The position numbers and the translations under genes are program-made. The notes under the pieces are model-generated. The model had not been told where the DNA came from. It searched no databases and saw only the letters and a program-made list of their open reading frames with translations. A DNA stretch of 64,000 nt from Actinobacillus equuli. GTDB taxonomy: Bacteria; Pseudomonadota; Gammaproteobacteria; Enterobacterales; Pasteurellaceae. Location: assembly GCF_900636745.1 (NCBI RefSeq), contig NZ_LR134310.1, forward strand, positions 248,001-312,000, in the 5' to 3' direction. The first letter of the stretch is position 1; the number at the start of each line of letters is the position of its first letter. Positions 32,379 through 42,679 of the stretch are shown here, piece after piece.

Positions 32379-33188
32379 TTAGGTAATTTTCACAAATTCC
32401 GCTTTAAAGTGTCCAATCGGTTGAGCTACCACCTCATACCAATCAAGCTGGAAATAATGCCAATACATTGAACGATAATACAGTTGCGGTACATCGTGCC
32501 ATGGCTTTATTTCACCGGTAAAATGAAAAACCAGCGGTTCGCCTTTCGCAATTTGCGGATTATACATATGCATACACTGATAGTTATATACCATAGGTAT
32601 CGCTTGCCACTGCTTACCGACTACCGCATTTAGTACGTCCTGATCGCCAAAACGTAGCTGCGCTTGATTCTGAAGAGTAAACTCAATTAATTTAGCTTCC
32701 ATTCCCTTCCAATGTTGCGCATTAATATACAAGACACCTGCATTAAAATAGGCATCTTGCATAAACGGATAATTTGGTAAATGCATCACATAAGGATCTT
32801 GGATGGCTAGCAACATATTTTGCGAAAATGCTTCCGTTTCAAACGGCTCCCCTAGATAGCCGTTAACAATTATATCCGAATCCAAATATAACCACTTATT
32901 TCCGTTTCCATAAGGAAAGAGGCGTTCTATGTAGTAACGTAAATAGGTACTGTTTGAAATATAGCCATTGCCTTTAAATGCCTGCAACATCTCCGCCGAA
33001 ACATTTGCCAGCATTACTTTAATACCTCTCGCTCCCACAATTTGATTTAATTGCTCTACCCAAGTATGCGAGACTTGATCCGCATGCAACACAAAAATAT
33101 TAATATTTTGGTGATGTGCAACCAGCGACTTTATAGTGACCTCTGCATGTACTAAATAATTGCTATCCGTCGCAAGTACAATATTCAT
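32379..33188 (-). CDS. Glycosyltransferase family 8 protein
   Basis: 269 aa from ATG 33188, with AAGG eight bases upstream; an in-frame TTG start inside cydC is rejected. The N-terminal MNIVLATDSNYLVHAEVTIKSL and the metal-binding DxD motif in WLYLDSDIIVNG (residues ~93-104) are typical of GT8 enzymes such as LgtC and RfaI/RfaJ, which add hexoses to LOS/LPS. FGDQDVLNAVVG and the C-terminal HFTGEIKPWHD complete the family pattern. It follows cydC by 10 bp, so it is probably the last gene of the cydDC transcript. The acceptor is not predictable from sequence. Confidence 0.87.
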   Translation of the reverse strand: MNIVLATDSNYLVHAEVTIKSLVAHHQNINIFVLHADQVSHTWVEQLNQIVGARGIKVMLANVSAEMLQAFKGNGYISNSTYLRYYIERLFPYGNGNKWLYLDSDIIVNGYLGEPFETEAFSQNMLLAIQDPYVMHLPNYPFMQDAYFNAGVLYINAQHWKGMEAKLIEFTLQNQAQLRFGDQDVLNAVVGKQWQAIPMVYNYQCMHMYNPQIAKGEPLVFHFTGEIKPWHDVPQLYYRSMYWHYFQLDWYEVVAQPIGHFKAEFVKIT

Positions 33189-33198
33189 ATTATTTGCC

Positions 33199-34863
33199 TT
33201 AAATAAATCGCCCGTTATCAATGTGATAGAGCTTATCGAATTTATCTAAACCGTGTAGACGATGCGTAATCATTACGAGGGTGCGATTTTGACAATGGGT
33301 TAAAATAAGCGCCAAAATTTGTTGTTCGGTTTCTCGATCCAAGCCTTCGGTCGGTTCGTCTAATAACACAATTTCCGCTTGGCTTACTAATAAACGTGCT
33401 AAGCCTAAACGACGTTGTTCACCACCGGAAAGCGGACGGCCGCCCTCACCTAACCATAAATCCAAACCTTGTTCATCTAATAAATAGCTTAACCCAACCT
33501 GACCCAACACATTAACTAACTGTAGATCTGTTGCTTGATCATTACCAAGTAATAGGTTATCCCGTAAGCTGCTATTAAATATATGCACACGTTGACTTAA
33601 TGTCACAATATGCTGACGCAAGCTTGATTCCGCATAATCCGCAATGTTGCAAGAATTTAGCCAAATTTGACCGCTTGTCGGGTCATAATTGCGATTCATC
33701 AGTTGGAAAATCGTACTCTTACCACTGCCGGTTTTACCTAAAATCGCCACTTTTTGTCCAGCAAAGATCTCAAATGAGATATCCTGTAGCACGGGTTCAA
33801 CACGATTCGGATAAGCAAAAGTTACCATATCAAATTGAACAAGCGGTCGATTTTGCTCGATTTTTTGCCAATCATTTTTGCTGCCGAAATTCACCAACGG
33901 TTGCTGTTCAGTAATTTCATTTAAGCGTTCCGCTGCGGTAATCACTTGCCCTAAATGTAAAAATGCCAAGCCAATCGGCATTAAAATCTCTGCCGATGCC
34001 ATCACACAAAATACCACAAGCGCAATTAACGCTTCGGGATAATCGGCAGAAGGAACATTAATTGCGGTGGAAGCTAAGTAAATCACCACACAAACCAAAA
34101 TGCCATTCGCAAAGGTCAATAAAGCATTGGATAAACCGGTTAACTGGCTTTCCTTACTCTGTGCATTTAGCCACTCTTTTTCCGTTTGATTCAGTTTATT
34201 ACTTGCTTGAGCTACTACACCGAATAATAAAAATTCAGCGTGCATTTGAATCCATTCAATAAATTGACTGCGATAGTTTGCTCGAGCTTGAATTACTTTT
34301 GCCCCTGATTTTCGCCCTAAACGGTAAAACAATGTTGGGAAAATCACCAATAAAGCGGTTAACACCCCACAAATAATGAGCGCAAGCAACGGTGAGACAA
34401 AAGATAAACCGATACCCATAAATGCAATGAGCATAATGGCACTGATAAATGGGGAAATCAGATTTAAATACAACGTATCCAAAGTATCGACATCCGCTAC
34501 CAAGCGATTGAGTAACTCGCTGTTTCTAAAACGATTTAAACCGCTTGGGCTAAGCGGAATCAATTTACGGAATACGGTAACACGTAAATTTGCTAATACA
34601 CGAAATGTAGCATCATGGGTGACTAAACGTTCAAAATAACGAGAAACGGTACGCCCAATCGCCAAGCCTCTTACCCCTGATGACGGATAGAAGAAATTAA
34701 ACACGATTGCCGAACCGGCTAAAAAAGATGCCGATAAAAACCAACCGGATAAACTTAATAAACCAATGCTAGCGGTTAAGCTGGTAATGGCTAACACAAT
34801 ACCTAGTAGCAAATGCCCCCAATGGGTACGATAAAGAGAAAGAAAAGGAAAAATTGATTTCAT
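33199..34863 (-). CDS. cydC: Cysteine/glutathione ABC exporter subunit CydC
   Basis: 554 aa half-transporter: six helices in the N-terminal ~310 residues, then the ATPase domain. Walker A is LGKTGSGKST, the signature LSGGEQRRLGLARLL, Walker B IVLLDEPTEGLD, H-loop ITHRL. CydDC exports cysteine and glutathione to the periplasm and is needed for cytochrome bd and c assembly. It starts 10 bp after cydD. The reversed gene order cydD-cydC is conserved. Confidence 0.95.
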   Translation of the reverse strand: MKSIFPFLSLYRTHWGHLLLGIVLAITSLTASIGLLSLSGWFLSASFLAGSAIVFNFFYPSSGVRGLAIGRTVSRYFERLVTHDATFRVLANLRVTVFRKLIPLSPSGLNRFRNSELLNRLVADVDTLDTLYLNLISPFISAIMLIAFMGIGLSFVSPLLALIICGVLTALLVIFPTLFYRLGRKSGAKVIQARANYRSQFIEWIQMHAEFLLFGVVAQASNKLNQTEKEWLNAQSKESQLTGLSNALLTFANGILVCVVIYLASTAINVPSADYPEALIALVVFCVMASAEILMPIGLAFLHLGQVITAAERLNEITEQQPLVNFGSKNDWQKIEQNRPLVQFDMVTFAYPNRVEPVLQDISFEIFAGQKVAILGKTGSGKSTIFQLMNRNYDPTSGQIWLNSCNIADYAESSLRQHIVTLSQRVHIFNSSLRDNLLLGNDQATDLQLVNVLGQVGLSYLLDEQGLDLWLGEGGRPLSGGEQRRLGLARLLVSQAEIVLLDEPTEGLDRETEQQILALILTHCQNRTLVMITHRLHGLDKFDKLYHIDNGRFI

Positions 34864-34873
34864 GTATCACCCA

Positions 34874-36616
34874 TTAGTGTTGTTGTAACTCTGCAAAATA
34901 ACCTTCTTTTTCGACCGCTTCAAAGCAACCTTTTTGCACGATTTCACCTTGTTTCATCACCCAAATTTCATCACATTGTTTGAGATCTTCAATACGGTGC
35001 GTGATCATCAAGGTGGTTTGTGTTTGGCTCAAATGCTGTAATGCGTTCAATACTTGTTGCTCCGATTGCATATCTAAACTCGCAGTCGGCTCATCTAACA
35101 GAAGCAATTCATAATCCCGCAATAATGCACGCGCAATTGCAATACGTTGTGCCTGTCCGCCGGAAATTCCGGCATTCGCATCTTGTACTTGGCTATCTAA
35201 GCCTAAATGGTAAACAAATTCATCTGCTTTTGATAAAGCTAACGCTTGTTCGAGTTGTGCTTCCGTTGCATTCGGATTACCCAATAAAATATTTTCTTTC
35301 AGCGATCCTTTAATCAACTGCGGATTCTGCCCTACCCATGCGAGTTTTTGGCGATATTGCGCCAAATTGAGCTCACGCAATTCCACACCGTTTACTGTGA
35401 CCGAACCTTGATAAGGTAAGAAACCTAATAACATATTCATCAACGAAGTCTTACCTGCACCGCTTTGTCCGACTAAAGCGATATGTTGGCGAGCAGCAAG
35501 GGTAAAGTTTAACGGTTTGGTTAACGCTTTACCTTGTGGTGAAAGAATGACACAATCTTTTGCAATGATTGCAAGCGGTCGATTTGGTAAATCTTTTTGC
35601 AAATCGGCTTGCGCTTGCGTTACTTGTTGATTTAAAAAGGCTTCTATCCCATCTGCCGCACCGATTGCCGCTGCCTTATCATGATAAAACACGCCTAACT
35701 CACGCAGCGGTTGATAAAATTCCGGTGCTAACATTAAACAGAAGAAACCAATAAACAGACTTACACCCGTTCCGTAATAGCCGAAATCCAATTCACCTAA
35801 ATAGATAAAACCGAAATAAACCGCCATAACCGCAATAGAAATTGCAGTAAAAAACTCTAATACCGCTGAAGACAGAAATGCCATTTTCAGTACGTCCATC
35901 GTACTTAAACGAAACTCTTCGGTACTTTGATAAATTTGTTCGGTTTGCTTTTCCGCTTGACCAAATAAACGAATCGTTTCTAGGCCTCTTAGCTTATCTA
36001 AAAACTGACCGCTGATACGAGAAAGCACACCAATATTGCGTTGGTTCGCTTCCACCGCTTTAATGCCGGCTAACGCCATAAAGACCGGTAACAACGGTAA
36101 GGTTGCAAATAAAATAGCCCCTGCTGCCCAGTTAATCGGGAACACAAAACAAAGAATAATCATCGGCACTAACAACGATAAAAATTGTTGCGGCAGATAA
36201 CGCGCGTAGAAATTATGTAAATTCTCCACTTGCTCTAACATTAATGTCGCCCAACTTCCCGCTGGCTTTTGTTGCATACTCATTGGCCCGATTTCAGCGA
36301 GTTTCGCCATAATCTGTTCACGTAAATGTAAACGCAATGTTTGTCCTGCCTTAAACCCGGTACGCTCACGCAACCAAATCAGCAATGCACGCCCGCTAAA
36401 ACAGGCAAATAATAAGCCAAGTTCAAATAAGAAAGTTTGTGGGCTTTGATGTTCAATAATCATTTTATGCAACATCGTTGCTAATAATGCCATTTGTCCG
36501 ATCATCAATACCGCACTCAAACTGCCTAACAGGACATTCAAATACATCCACTTTTTAATAATCTTTTGCTGCCCTCGAAGCCATTTTTGCAACTGCTTTT
36601 GTCGTTGTTTTTCCAT
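34874..36616 (-). CDS. cydD: Cysteine/glutathione ABC exporter subunit CydD
   Basis: 580 aa half-transporter partner of CydC. The membrane domain spans ~residues 20-310, with HDKAAAIGAADGIEAFL at its end. The ATPase domain has VGQSGAGKTS, signature ISGGQAQRIAIARALL and LLLDEPTASLD, then ITHRIEDL. First gene of the cydDC-GT8 unit. A palindromic TTGATCAA lies near the start codon, but it is too short to call an FNR site. Confidence 0.95.
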   Translation of the reverse strand: MEKQRQKQLQKWLRGQQKIIKKWMYLNVLLGSLSAVLMIGQMALLATMLHKMIIEHQSPQTFLFELGLLFACFSGRALLIWLRERTGFKAGQTLRLHLREQIMAKLAEIGPMSMQQKPAGSWATLMLEQVENLHNFYARYLPQQFLSLLVPMIILCFVFPINWAAGAILFATLPLLPVFMALAGIKAVEANQRNIGVLSRISGQFLDKLRGLETIRLFGQAEKQTEQIYQSTEEFRLSTMDVLKMAFLSSAVLEFFTAISIAVMAVYFGFIYLGELDFGYYGTGVSLFIGFFCLMLAPEFYQPLRELGVFYHDKAAAIGAADGIEAFLNQQVTQAQADLQKDLPNRPLAIIAKDCVILSPQGKALTKPLNFTLAARQHIALVGQSGAGKTSLMNMLLGFLPYQGSVTVNGVELRELNLAQYRQKLAWVGQNPQLIKGSLKENILLGNPNATEAQLEQALALSKADEFVYHLGLDSQVQDANAGISGGQAQRIAIARALLRDYELLLLDEPTASLDMQSEQQVLNALQHLSQTQTTLMITHRIEDLKQCDEIWVMKQGEIVQKGCFEAVEKEGYFAELQQH

Positions 36617-36710
36617 GTTTGATCAATTTCTGTTTAATTTAGATAACACTTTGAATTAAATTGAATTTTAGCACGTTATTCACCATTATTGGGCAGAATT
36701 TATAGAAAAA

Positions 36711-36756
36711 ATAAGCGGTCTATTTTGCAAAAAAATTCACAAAATAGACCGCTTGT
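36711..36756 (-). terminator. Terminator of tamB (USS-derived)
   Basis: AAGCGGTCTATTTTG paired with CAAAATAGACCGCTT, loop with TTTTTTGCAAA tail, followed on the minus strand by ATTTTTTC. It lies 20 bp past the tamB stop codon. Confidence 0.85.
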
Positions 36757-36775
36757 TTACAAGTCTTGAGAAAAA

Positions 36776-39700
36776 TTATTCAAACATTTCATCAAATTCA
36801 AAACGATACATCAGATCCACCGCTTGATTTACACTTGATACCCATTGCAAATAAAGTCTTGGCGCTAAATTATAGCGTAGGGTTAATTCGGTCAATGCCG
36901 CAAAAATACCTACCCCGTATTTCACTTTAAATTTAGGGGTTAAACTCGCACTCACTTCTACTTTCGTATTATCGCCAATACCAGCAGTTGTCACATTTAA
37001 ATCATTTAGACCAAAAGTACTACCGACTGCGCCAACCGTTTTACTGCTTTTCGATAAACTCATACCGATTAACGCCGCCGCCATAGAGTTACTTGAGCCG
37101 GTATCGCCGCTATTGTCAAGCGATCGTCCGGTTAACACGTATGAAAGCGCTTCATTCTGTGACATAGACGGCTCGGAAAACACTTTGACTTCAGGACTAT
37201 CGGCTAAACCAATCACTTTTACCCCTGCGGTGACACTCGGGTCTTCCATCGCTTCAGGGTTACGAATCGCTTCAATGTTTAGCGTAGGCTGTGATGGCAG
37301 TCCTGCAAAACTGATCACACCTTTACGAATCAGTAGATCCTGTCCAAACGAAGCATAGCGACCGTTTTTCAGGTTTACTTGCCCGTATAAGCCTAATCCC
37401 TGTTTGCCCTGACGTACTGCAATTGTGCCATTGATATGGCTTTTCAAACCATAAGCATTAATACTAACGTCATTACCGATGTTGATATTAATATTTGCTT
37501 TAATCGCCATACCGCTTGCGGTTTTTTGCGGAATTTGACGTTGAGCTAACGGCACTTTTTGTTTAACAGAACCGTCCATAATCACTTCGTCGCTGCTCAC
37601 ACTGACCGCACTTTCCGGCAATGACTCAACCGCAATTCTAGCCCAAGGAATATCAATATTACCGCCTAAAATGAGTTCTCTCGGCGTTGCTGTAACTTCA
37701 ATATTCGGGCTAAATTCCACTTTTGCCATATTCGGTACATTCACTCGGAAGCGGTTCGCTTGCGCATGCATTCTGGTTTTCCACGCATCTAAACGGCGCC
37801 AATCGGCATCACCGTCCAAACTCAATTCACTTTCCGTAGTTTGTACTCGGCCAGCAAGCGTTGAGGTTGCGCCGTGGAAATTCAGCGCTAAATGCCCACC
37901 GGTGACATCAAACGGCATTGCATTCGCTTTGGCACGCAACTCTGTGAGATTTAGCGTACCATTCAATAATGGTGCGGTTACCGCTCCTCCTACTGTTAGG
38001 TTCGCATTGATATTACCGTCAACCGACTCACCACCACTTAATAACGGCTTGATCAATTTAAGCGTCAGCTGATCAATCTGAATATTACCGGATAATTTAC
38101 GGGTATTCGTCACATCATTCATTAGAAGATCTGTCGTAAGTCGACCATTATTTTCTACCTTAATATCGGTTTTCAGCTTTAAATTATTATCAGCTAAAGT
38201 CGCATTCACGCTAACTGGTGCTAACGTTAATGGGAAGCTGTTGCTGCCCTCTAATTTTTGCACTAATTTTAATGCTTTTGAGTCAAGCTCAACGTTCACT
38301 TGCGGCTGTTTGTTTTTAAACCAAGCCGCATCGCCTTTCGCATTTACTATGCCCGATAATTGGGTATTTTTATCTAAAAACTGTTGGACTGCCGCTAAAT
38401 CAAATTGCTGAATTTCAAACGGGATGTTCCCTTCTTGTCCGGCATTAAATGCTTGTGGGAAACACAAATTAATTTTTGGATTCTGCCAACAATGAGCGGA
38501 AACATTCGCATTAATTTGCTTGTTATCGTAACTGACATTCACTGCTTGGTTGGTTTTAAACGATCCGAACTCTTTGCTATCAATCGCAACTTGGCTTAAT
38601 TGACCTCGCCAAACCTGTTGCAAGCGGTCAAATTTTCCAGAAAGTTGCAAATCAGCGCCGATAGGATTTCCTTTCGCATTCAACTTTAAGCTATGGTTCG
38701 TCTCGTTACCACTTGCAACTAAGCTTGCATTTTCAACTTTTACATCACCATACGCCAACTGTGCTAGGCTGATATCCACATTACCTTGAATTGTTTTTTC
38801 CGTGGTTACCTTACCTTTTGCGATTAAATTTTGCAGATTGAGCTGATCATAACTTAGACTTTTAGCGGTTAAATCCAGGTCTAAGTTAGGCTCGGCAACT
38901 TTGCCGGTCAACTTCACATTCCCTTGAATATTTGCCGCCAATTTAGGCAATAAACCGGTTAAATTCGGCGCATTAATTTGCGCAGAAAAATCCGACTTAT
39001 CACTTAAGATCCCTTTAAGCGCAATATTATTTTCGCCATAAATCAGCGTTGCGGAAGGTACATCTAATAAGGTTTTATTATTTGATTTAATCTCACCTTT
39101 GAGCTGTAAATTTTTTTGCAACAGCGAACCGTTCAGATCTAAATTCGAAACTTCAACATGCCAATCCGAACCGTTTTCACCCCGCCCCGCATAGCCTTTC
39201 GACTGTAAACCGCCGGAAAGCACTGCCGCCCATTCCGGCGCAAGCGATTTTGTATTGATCGTATCCAGATCCGTTTTCGCATCCCATGCAACACCGTTTT
39301 CCCAATTCACATTTCCGCTTAAATTTGCTTTCCCCTCTAAAGCATTCAGCACAAGTTGCTCAATATGAAATTGGGTAATTTCGCCCTGTCCTTTTAAATG
39401 CGCACGGCTCGCCGGAATGCCCATTCCTGTCGCACTCACTTGCGTATCTAACTGATAATTGAGTAAATCGCCGCGAAGCGATAGATCAATTTTCTCTAAT
39501 TTCAGCGGTTCTTGACCCTTTTCCGGTATAAATGGATAAGAAACCGCATCACTGGTTAAATGCAGAGTCAATGGTGTTTTCGGCTCGGCAAGCTGAACTT
39601 CACCCTTTAAATTTGCTTTCACTGCACCGCTTGTTTGAATATCCAGAGAAGTTTTACCGAACAATTCACCTTTTAGCTCCGCTTTTACTTGGCTAGCAGG

Positions 39701-40738
39701 AATTTTTAGATCCGCCAATAACGGTGAATCCGTATTTAATGACCACTTCAGCGGATAATTTTCTGCGAGAGTCAGTAAACCGTTACCGCTTACATTGCCT
39801 CGATCACTTTTAAGCAATAATTGCGATAATTCGACCGATTGTTGATCCGCCTTCGCTTGCAATAACAACGATTCCACCTTCACAATAGATTGAGGTATAA
39901 CGAACTTTCCGTCTTTATCTTTTACTTTCTGTTCAATGCGAATATTTTTGGCTTCCAATTGTGGAATTGCCGCATCTAAAGGCAAATTAATCGGTGCTTG
40001 TTTGGTCAATAGCGGCTGAGCTAATTTCGCTTTGATTTCCGCCCAGTCAATGGTAGAAACGGTCTGTTTTGCCGCTTTTTTTGCAATTTCTTGCGTTTTT
40101 TCGACCGCTTGTTCCGCGCTTGCCGGCGCAAATGAAAGAGTTAAACCATCCAATTCTGTCGGCGCTAAATTCACCGCTCTGCCTTTACCTGAAATGCCTG
40201 AATGGAAATGCGTTAAGGCCATATCCATCTCATCAACTTTGACTTGGATATTGTCTAAAGTAATTCTTTTAGCCGATATACCTAACGGTAAATTCAATTC
40301 GGTAAAAGGTTCGCTTTGCTTATCCGATTGAGAAGGAGGTAATTTGGCAGTATCAACCACCACAGCTGTATCCTTTAATGCGAGATTCTCGATGCACGTT
40401 TCTCGATTCAATAAACAACCAAAGCCAATATGTAAATCCGCTTGTCCGACAGAGACATCCACGCCGTCCATCACAAATTTAGTATCTGATAATGTCAACC
40501 CATCTTGCAGGCTACCGCTTACACTACCGATAGTTAATGGTTCGAGAAATTTATCCGCCAATTCAAAAGCGGTTCGTTGCCCTTTTCCTGTCATTAAAAA
40601 TATAAAAGGAATCAAAATTAGGCATACCAAACCACAGCCTACATAACGTAGCCAGCGCCATTTGCTTTTTTTAGTTGTTGTTTGTGTTTGTTGTTCCGAT
40701 TGAACACTTTCTACTTGTTGCTTATGCTGTTCACTCAT
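36776..40738 (-). CDS. tamB: Translocation and assembly module subunit TamB
   Basis: 1320 aa. One N-terminal membrane anchor (~residues 29-48), a long periplasmic beta-rich repeat region with many paired strands, and the C-terminal DUF490/TamB domain ending in a beta-signal-like YRFEFDEMFE. Phrases typical of the C-terminus are KNGRYASFGQDLLIRKG and VTAGVKVIGLADSPEV. With TamA it spans the periplasm and supports autotransporter assembly and phospholipid transport between membranes. It starts 55 bp after tamA. The large adhesin in this window is a conceivable but unproven client. Confidence 0.94.
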   Translation of the reverse strand: MSEQHKQQVESVQSEQQTQTTTKKSKWRWLRYVGCGLVCLILIPFIFLMTGKGQRTAFELADKFLEPLTIGSVSGSLQDGLTLSDTKFVMDGVDVSVGQADLHIGFGCLLNRETCIENLALKDTAVVVDTAKLPPSQSDKQSEPFTELNLPLGISAKRITLDNIQVKVDEMDMALTHFHSGISGKGRAVNLAPTELDGLTLSFAPASAEQAVEKTQEIAKKAAKQTVSTIDWAEIKAKLAQPLLTKQAPINLPLDAAIPQLEAKNIRIEQKVKDKDGKFVIPQSIVKVESLLLQAKADQQSVELSQLLLKSDRGNVSGNGLLTLAENYPLKWSLNTDSPLLADLKIPASQVKAELKGELFGKTSLDIQTSGAVKANLKGEVQLAEPKTPLTLHLTSDAVSYPFIPEKGQEPLKLEKIDLSLRGDLLNYQLDTQVSATGMGIPASRAHLKGQGEITQFHIEQLVLNALEGKANLSGNVNWENGVAWDAKTDLDTINTKSLAPEWAAVLSGGLQSKGYAGRGENGSDWHVEVSNLDLNGSLLQKNLQLKGEIKSNNKTLLDVPSATLIYGENNIALKGILSDKSDFSAQINAPNLTGLLPKLAANIQGNVKLTGKVAEPNLDLDLTAKSLSYDQLNLQNLIAKGKVTTEKTIQGNVDISLAQLAYGDVKVENASLVASGNETNHSLKLNAKGNPIGADLQLSGKFDRLQQVWRGQLSQVAIDSKEFGSFKTNQAVNVSYDNKQINANVSAHCWQNPKINLCFPQAFNAGQEGNIPFEIQQFDLAAVQQFLDKNTQLSGIVNAKGDAAWFKNKQPQVNVELDSKALKLVQKLEGSNSFPLTLAPVSVNATLADNNLKLKTDIKVENNGRLTTDLLMNDVTNTRKLSGNIQIDQLTLKLIKPLLSGGESVDGNINANLTVGGAVTAPLLNGTLNLTELRAKANAMPFDVTGGHLALNFHGATSTLAGRVQTTESELSLDGDADWRRLDAWKTRMHAQANRFRVNVPNMAKVEFSPNIEVTATPRELILGGNIDIPWARIAVESLPESAVSVSSDEVIMDGSVKQKVPLAQRQIPQKTASGMAIKANININIGNDVSINAYGLKSHINGTIAVRQGKQGLGLYGQVNLKNGRYASFGQDLLIRKGVISFAGLPSQPTLNIEAIRNPEAMEDPSVTAGVKVIGLADSPEVKVFSEPSMSQNEALSYVLTGRSLDNSGDTGSSNSMAAALIGMSLSKSSKTVGAVGSTFGLNDLNVTTAGIGDNTKVEVSASLTPKFKVKYGVGIFAALTELTLRYNLAPRLYLQWVSSVNQAVDLMYRFEFDEMFE

Positions 40739-40793
40739 GGCAGTCCCATTTATCTAATATAAAGAAAGCGGATAAATTTACCCGCTTGAATTA

Positions 40794-42650
40794 TTATAAT
40801 TCTGAACCTAAACCGATATAAAATTGCACACCTTTTTCATTATTCGGTGATCTTACCGGCGTTGCTAAATCAAATTTAATCGCACCAATTGGTGAAGCCC
40901 AACGTACACCAAGCCCTGCACCGGAATGCAGATCTTTCGCTTTAAATTTATTTGAAGCTAAACCCGTATCATAAAATAGCGCCACCCACCAATCCGGATA
41001 AACTTGATATTGATATTCAACCGTTGCAGTAGCGAGGTGAGAGGCACCAAGTAACTTACCATTTTGCGGATCTCGCGGCGAAATATCTTTATAGCCAAAT
41101 CCACGTACACTCATATCACCACCGGCAAAATAGCGTAATGCAGGAGGAATACGATAGAAGTCATTCGAATGAATATGGCCGACCTCACCGCGCAAGAAGA
41201 AACGGTGATGATCAAAATAAGTTCTTACCCAGGCGCTCGATGCTTTCCAGCTATAGAAGTTCACATCTGAAGCCAATGCTTTTGCGCCCCAGTTCACCGT
41301 TAATTTTTGACTATCGCCCCAAAGCGGAAAACGATTGCCATCCGAACGAGTACGGTTTAATGAAGCGGTCGGATAAACTAACAACGTACGATGAGATTCA
41401 TTCGCTTGCGTAAACGAATCGTAACGCGCTTTCACACCAGCAGAAAAAGACCAGCCGGTTTCATGTGTCCAAAAGCGCTGAAATCCTACTGTCGCAGCGG
41501 TTGACTTTGTATCATTTTGATCTTCGTTTTCTAATGCGCCTGAGAACTGATAATAATAATGGAGCGGATCTTCTCTTAACGGAATATTATAACCGAATTC
41601 AAAACGTTGCTCAGGCGCGGAAATATAGGTACGAGATTCAATACTGTGTCCACGGCTATTAATCCACGGTTTCTTCCAGTTTAACTGAAAACGAGGTCCC
41701 ACATCGGTTGCGAAACCAATACCGACTTCCACGTCATTTTTCTTTTTAGGCTGAAATAACACATTTAAATCAACTACTTTCTCTTTTTCATTTAAATGAG
41801 GCTCAACCAATACCGAAGAGAACCAATCACTCGAAGAATAATCCGAGGTCATTTGCGATAGATCATTGGCATAATAAGGCTCACCGGATTTCACTTTTAA
41901 GATATTTTGTAAATACTCTTCTTTAATTTGATTATCAGTAAACGTAATTTCGCCATAACGATAACGAACACCGCTATCATAGCCTAAACGCCAATCCGCC
42001 GAATGTTCTTTCGGATAAATTTCTAAACGGTGATATAGCCAATGTCCGTCAAAATAACCTTTTTTAAAGGCTAAACTTTCAAGATTGCTTTTAAAACCAT
42101 CATATTGCTCATGGTCTAAATTCGTACCTTTTTTGGGCACAGAATCAATTAATTTCGTAAACTCTTCGTCTTTACCCGCTTCACCCATGATGTGAACATC
42201 CGTTTCATCAATTTTCACTTTTTGACGGTCAAGCTCGACATTTAAGGTGAGTAAAGGTTTCTTACCCGCACGAGGGGTTTGAATAAATTGGTATTGAGTA
42301 TTGTAATAACCTTTGGCTCTCAATGCTTTATCTACTGCGGTTTGCACAAGATATTGATGTCGTTCGGAACCATCCGCATACTCCTTTGCAATTTGCCCAA
42401 GGTATATCTTCACATTTGCCCAAGCATCTTTATCTTTTTTCTTTATGCCTTTTACTTCAAGATCAACCAACGCTTCCGCTTTTGCCGAAGTCTCCGCCTG
42501 TTCCTGTTTAGCAGAAACCTTCGTATGTTCAACAGATTGTTCTTCGGGCAAATCAGCCTCAGAAGATTGCGGTTCTACAGCTTCCGCTAAAGCCAATTGA
42601 GTAAAGGCAAGTAAACAACTTGCCGTTAATAGACCTAATTTAAAATTCAC
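40794..42650 (-). CDS. tamA: Translocation and assembly module subunit TamA
   Basis: 618 aa Omp85-family outer-membrane protein. The signal peptide is residues 1-22 (ending LALA-EA), followed by a low-complexity acidic stretch (~23-60) that is longer than in E. coli TamA. Three POTRA-like domains cover ~60-310 and a 16-strand barrel follows. The lid-loop motif VRGFGYKDISPRD is clear near residue 515. The C-terminus GVQFYIGLGSEL fits. First gene of tamAB. Confidence 0.94.
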   Translation of the reverse strand: MNFKLGLLTASCLLAFTQLALAEAVEPQSSEADLPEEQSVEHTKVSAKQEQAETSAKAEALVDLEVKGIKKKDKDAWANVKIYLGQIAKEYADGSERHQYLVQTAVDKALRAKGYYNTQYQFIQTPRAGKKPLLTLNVELDRQKVKIDETDVHIMGEAGKDEEFTKLIDSVPKKGTNLDHEQYDGFKSNLESLAFKKGYFDGHWLYHRLEIYPKEHSADWRLGYDSGVRYRYGEITFTDNQIKEEYLQNILKVKSGEPYYANDLSQMTSDYSSSDWFSSVLVEPHLNEKEKVVDLNVLFQPKKKNDVEVGIGFATDVGPRFQLNWKKPWINSRGHSIESRTYISAPEQRFEFGYNIPLREDPLHYYYQFSGALENEDQNDTKSTAATVGFQRFWTHETGWSFSAGVKARYDSFTQANESHRTLLVYPTASLNRTRSDGNRFPLWGDSQKLTVNWGAKALASDVNFYSWKASSAWVRTYFDHHRFFLRGEVGHIHSNDFYRIPPALRYFAGGDMSVRGFGYKDISPRDPQNGKLLGASHLATATVEYQYQVYPDWWVALFYDTGLASNKFKAKDLHSGAGLGVRWASPIGAIKFDLATPVRSPNNEKGVQFYIGLGSEL

Positions 42651-42679
42651 ATCGTTATCCTAATAAATACTCAAAACAT

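Noticed and set aside
36600-36625. FNR site at the cydD start (TTGATCAA)
   Set aside because: The FNR consensus needs four bases between the half-sites; here they abut.
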